Part shown: piece after piece, positions 6,018-8,020 of the stretch
How positions within the stretch are numbered: position 1 is the stretch's first letter
How the letters are laid out: each line of letters begins with the position of its first letter
From: Bacteroidia bacterium
GTDB lineage: Bacteria; Bacteroidota; Bacteroidia; JAESSM01; NORP286
Reading direction: 5' to 3'
Assembly: GCA_016764115.1 (NCBI GenBank)
Contig: JAESSM010000233.1
Span: 1-8,020, forward strand
Length of the DNA stretch: 8,020 nt
Made by a program: the position numbers and the translations under genes
The notes under the pieces: generated by a model
Told to the model about the DNA's origin: nothing
Databases searched by the model: none
The model's input: the letters and a program-made list of their open reading frames with translations, nothing else

Positions 6018-7361
6018 TTACTTATTTTTTTCTCCTACTTTAAGTACCTGACCTTCTTTTATATAGTTAAAATCCATTTCATTGAGTTTTTTAACATCAC
6101 TTATTAGTATGCCATACATAGATGATATGCTGTACAATGTGTCACCACCCTTTACCGTATGCAACCTGTATTTTGATATAAGTTCGCGATGTTCTTTTTT
6201 CTCCTGATAGCTTGGTTTGTCAGTAACTACTCTGTTCTCAACTACTCCACTATTATCAGGAGACAAAGATCGAATATTAACAATGTCATTTTTGGATATA
6301 GTTTTTTGAAGAGCCAATCTCTCACCAACAGCAGGTTGTGATCCTAGCCTCATCCTGTTCATTTTATAAAGACTAGTCAATTTTATTCCATTTAATTGAG
6401 AAATCTCATACATGTTTTCACCTGGTTGAACAATATGAAGTTCTTTTGTTTTGGACTTATTTCGCTTTACTTCTAAATAAAGAACATCTCCCTCAATTAT
6501 TCTTGAACTTCTATTAAGATCGTTATAATCATAAAATTTCCATAAGGTCAATTTATGGCGGTGTGCCAGTTTTAGATACGAATCTGCGTAAGTTGCCACA
6601 ACAGCATCAAGCCCATTGTATTCAATCAGATCACCGGGTTCAAAAGTTGGAACAGTTACTTTTACCGGTTGTACTTTTACTTTTACTTCATTTTCATTGG
6701 GCAATTCTTCTATCTCTATCTCTTCTTCAGATTCAACTTTTTCAATAGGTATTTCTGTGTTAGATAATTCCTCTGCAATAGTAACCTGCTTTAAAAGGGC
6801 TAATTGTTCAGGTTCAATTCTGTCAAGTTCATACAAACTAAATTCTTCAATTATCTCAATTAGCTTGTCACTATACCTAGGGTTTGTTGCATAGCCTGCT
6901 TTTTTCAACCCTCTTGACCAACCTTTGTAATCGGTTTTTTTAAGATCAAACAAAAAATTATACCGCTGACCATTCATTAAAAAATCTGAGTGATCTTTGT
7001 ATGATTGTAATGCAGATTCATATTTTCTAAAGCATTCCTGAAGTGCATCGTCATCTTCATAAATAACGGGACCTGTCCACAATGCTTTGCACTTAATACC
7101 AAAGTGGTTACTTGCTTCTTTGGCAAGACGACTTGTTCCAAACCCGGATTCAAACAAGCCTTGTGCAAGAGTAATACTTGCAGGAATACCTGACCGATGC
7201 ATTTCTTCTACTGCTAAGCTTTTGAAATCTTCAACATATTTTGCTTTTAGGGACTCATTGGATAATACTTTTTCTTTTACTACTGAATCTTCTTCACCTC
7301 CGGCAAATACACTGGATGATACAAGTAAGATTGAGATAAAAACCATTGATAGTTTTTGCAT
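6018..7361 (-). CDS. Secreted glucosaminidase (GH73-type) with LysM domains, peptidoglycan hydrolase
   Basis: The 447-residue product is a cell-wall hydrolase expected to cut glycan strands beside N-acetylglucosamine. A signal peptide (MQKLSMVFISILLVSSSVFA) with cleavage after Ala20 directs it to the periplasm. The catalytic domain spans about 42-178: ITLAQGLFESGFGTSRLAKEASNHFGIK carries the probable catalytic Glu71, and GYATNPRYSDKLIEII (156-171) is the usual end of this family. An acidic, then Lys/Val-rich linker follows (about 205-240). Two LysM peptidoglycan-binding modules close the protein: HIVQPGENMYEISQLNGI... (309-351) and HTVKGGDTLYSISSMYGI... (401-442). Residues 245-298 (AVVATYADSYLKLAHRHKLTLWKFYDYNDL) look like a third, degenerate LysM. 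It sits 47 bases after the methyltransferase gene and 36 before adk, probably in one transcript. The mannosyl-glycoprotein endo-beta-N-acetylglucosaminidase label often seen for this family is only a domain name. Confidence 0.92.
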   Translation of the reverse strand: MQKLSMVFISILLVSSSVFAGGEEDSVVKEKVLSNESLKAKYVEDFKSLAVEEMHRSGIPASITLAQGLFESGFGTSRLAKEASNHFGIKCKALWTGPVIYEDDDALQECFRKYESALQSYKDHSDFLMNGQRYNFLFDLKKTDYKGWSRGLKKAGYATNPRYSDKLIEIIEEFSLYELDRIEPEQLALLKQVTIAEELSNTEIPIEKVESEEEIEIEELPNENEVKVKVQPVKVTVPTFEPGDLIEYNGLDAVVATYADSYLKLAHRHKLTLWKFYDYNDLNRSSRIIEGDVLYLEVKRNKSKTKELHIVQPGENMYEISQLNGIKLTSLYKMNRMRLGSQPAVGERLALQKTISKNDIVNIRSLSPDNSGVVENRVVTDKPSYQEKKEHRELISKYRLHTVKGGDTLYSISSMYGILISDVKKLNEMDFNYIKEGQVLKVGEKNK

Positions 7362-7408
7362 AGATTGATGGTTTAGATATGATTTATAAAATAATTGTAT
7401 GAATGATA

Positions 7409-8020
7409 TTATTTTTTTCTTGCGATCATGAGACCGTCTCTGACAGGAAAAAGAACATTTTCAATCCTATCATCATTTTGGACCTTTTCGTTGAATTCTC
7501 TTATTGCAATGGTATCTGCATCCCAGTTATCTTTATTTTTATCTAGTACCTTGCCACTCCAAAGTACATTATCAGATATTATGTAACCGCCAGTCTTCAA
7601 TTTATCGTAAGTCATGTCAAAATATTTGATGTAATTCTCTTTATCAGCATCTATATATACCAAATCAAACGTTTCGTTAATGGTTGGAATTATCTCAATA
7701 GCATTACCAATAAGGAATTCAATTTTATCTGTAACATCTGCTTTGTCGAAATAACTTTTTGCCATTTCTTCTAGTTCCTCATTAATATCAATGGTATGGA
7801 GCTTCCCTCCATCCTGTAGTCCTTTGCACAAACAAATTGCAGAATAACCGGTATAGGTTCCTATCTCTAGTACCTGTTTTGGTTTGATCATCATACTTAA
7901 CATTCCGAGTATTTGCCCCTGCAAATGCCCTGCGAGCATTCTTGGAGTAAGTATATTGGCGTAAGTATATCGATTTAGATCACTTAAAACAGGAGTTTCT
8001 TTTTGGGTATGCGCTTCTAT
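7409..8020 (-). CDS. SAM-dependent class I O-methyltransferase (5' end outside window)
   Basis: The product transfers a methyl group from S-adenosylmethionine to a hydroxyl group, probably of a catechol-like small molecule, with a divalent metal. The frame stays open from 7409 to the window edge at 8020, giving 203 visible residues. An ATG at 7937-7939 is internal: the residues before it (RYTYANILTPR) plus MLAGHLQG form the conserved family segment, so the gene begins beyond the edge. Visible motifs, numbered from the edge, are the SAM-binding VLEIGTYTGYSA (from 50), the acidic DIN after strand 2 (78-80), the metal-binding YIDADKENY (122-130; Asp124 is a likely ligand), and ISDNVLWSGKV (148-158; Asp150 and Asn151 are likely ligands). 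The natural substrate cannot be read from the sequence. Similar genes are common next to cell-wall hydrolase genes in Cytophagales from memory, without a known link. Confidence 0.92.
   Translation of the reverse strand: MEAHTQKETPVLSDLNRYTYANILTPRMLAGHLQGQILGMLSMMIKPKQVLEIGTYTGYSAICLCKGLQDGGKLHTIDINEELEEMAKSYFDKADVTDKIEFLIGNAIEIIPTINETFDLVYIDADKENYIKYFDMTYDKLKTGGYIISDNVLWSGKVLDKNKDNWDADTIAIREFNEKVQNDDRIENVLFPVRDGLMIARKK

Noticed and set aside
6977..7168. 63-codon - strand open frame in another frame
   Set aside because: Lies wholly inside the glucosaminidase catalytic domain coding sequence on the same strand in a shifted frame.
7087..7368. 93-codon + strand open frame
   Set aside because: Antisense to the well-supported glucosaminidase gene; no recognisable features. 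The same applies to the + strand frames at 6563-6748 and 6616-6894.
7937..7939. ATG as the start of the methyltransferase
   Set aside because: The frame continues upstream to the window edge and the residues before it belong to the conserved TPRMLAGHLQG segment, so this Met is internal.

Overview
The window looks like chromosomal DNA of a Bacteroidota bacterium, probably a Cytophagales-type marine or environmental species. This is an inference from several signs. The DNA is AT-rich and the starts lack clear Shine-Dalgarno sequences. Two starts have a TAnnTTTG -7 box close upstream. The Obg GTPase is the short form with a TKSD motif in place of NKxD, as I recall it from Bacteroidota. Signal peptides end in '...SQ', and there are several small beta-barrel outer-membrane proteins. 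No rRNA, tRNA, CRISPR array, phage or transposase gene is visible.

Left part (1-1640, + strand): the 3' end of an unidentified gene runs off the left edge. It is followed at close spacing by a lipoprotein gene that probably starts at a TTG codon, and then by a small outer-membrane beta-barrel gene that overlaps the lipoprotein gene by 4 bases (ATGA). The two appear to be a translationally coupled envelope pair of unknown function. The short gap 1641-1686 separates them from a convergent block, with no convincing terminator.

Right part (1687-8020, - strand): read in the direction of transcription, the genes are a class I SAM-dependent O-methyltransferase (5' end outside the window), a secreted glucosaminidase/LysM peptidoglycan hydrolase, adenylate kinase (adk), an unrecognised exported protein with an HEILH metallopeptidase-type motif, a palindromic intergenic repeat, obgE, tryptophan 2,3-dioxygenase, and a small outer-membrane protein. 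All eight units point the same way, with gaps of 36-47 bases except around the HEILH gene. That gene has 111 bases before it and 160 after it, the latter holding the repeat. It reads as an accessory insertion between the housekeeping genes adk and obgE, which often sit close together in Bacteroidota.

Functionally the block mixes core growth genes (adk for nucleotide balance, obgE for ribosome assembly, a cell-wall hydrolase) with catabolic and envelope genes (tryptophan to N-formylkynurenine, outer-membrane proteins). I see no clear defence, secretion or biosynthetic system. The least explained elements are the HEILH protein with a perfect inverted repeat just before its start, the palindromic repeat that may carry a promoter for obgE, and the lipoprotein/barrel pair.
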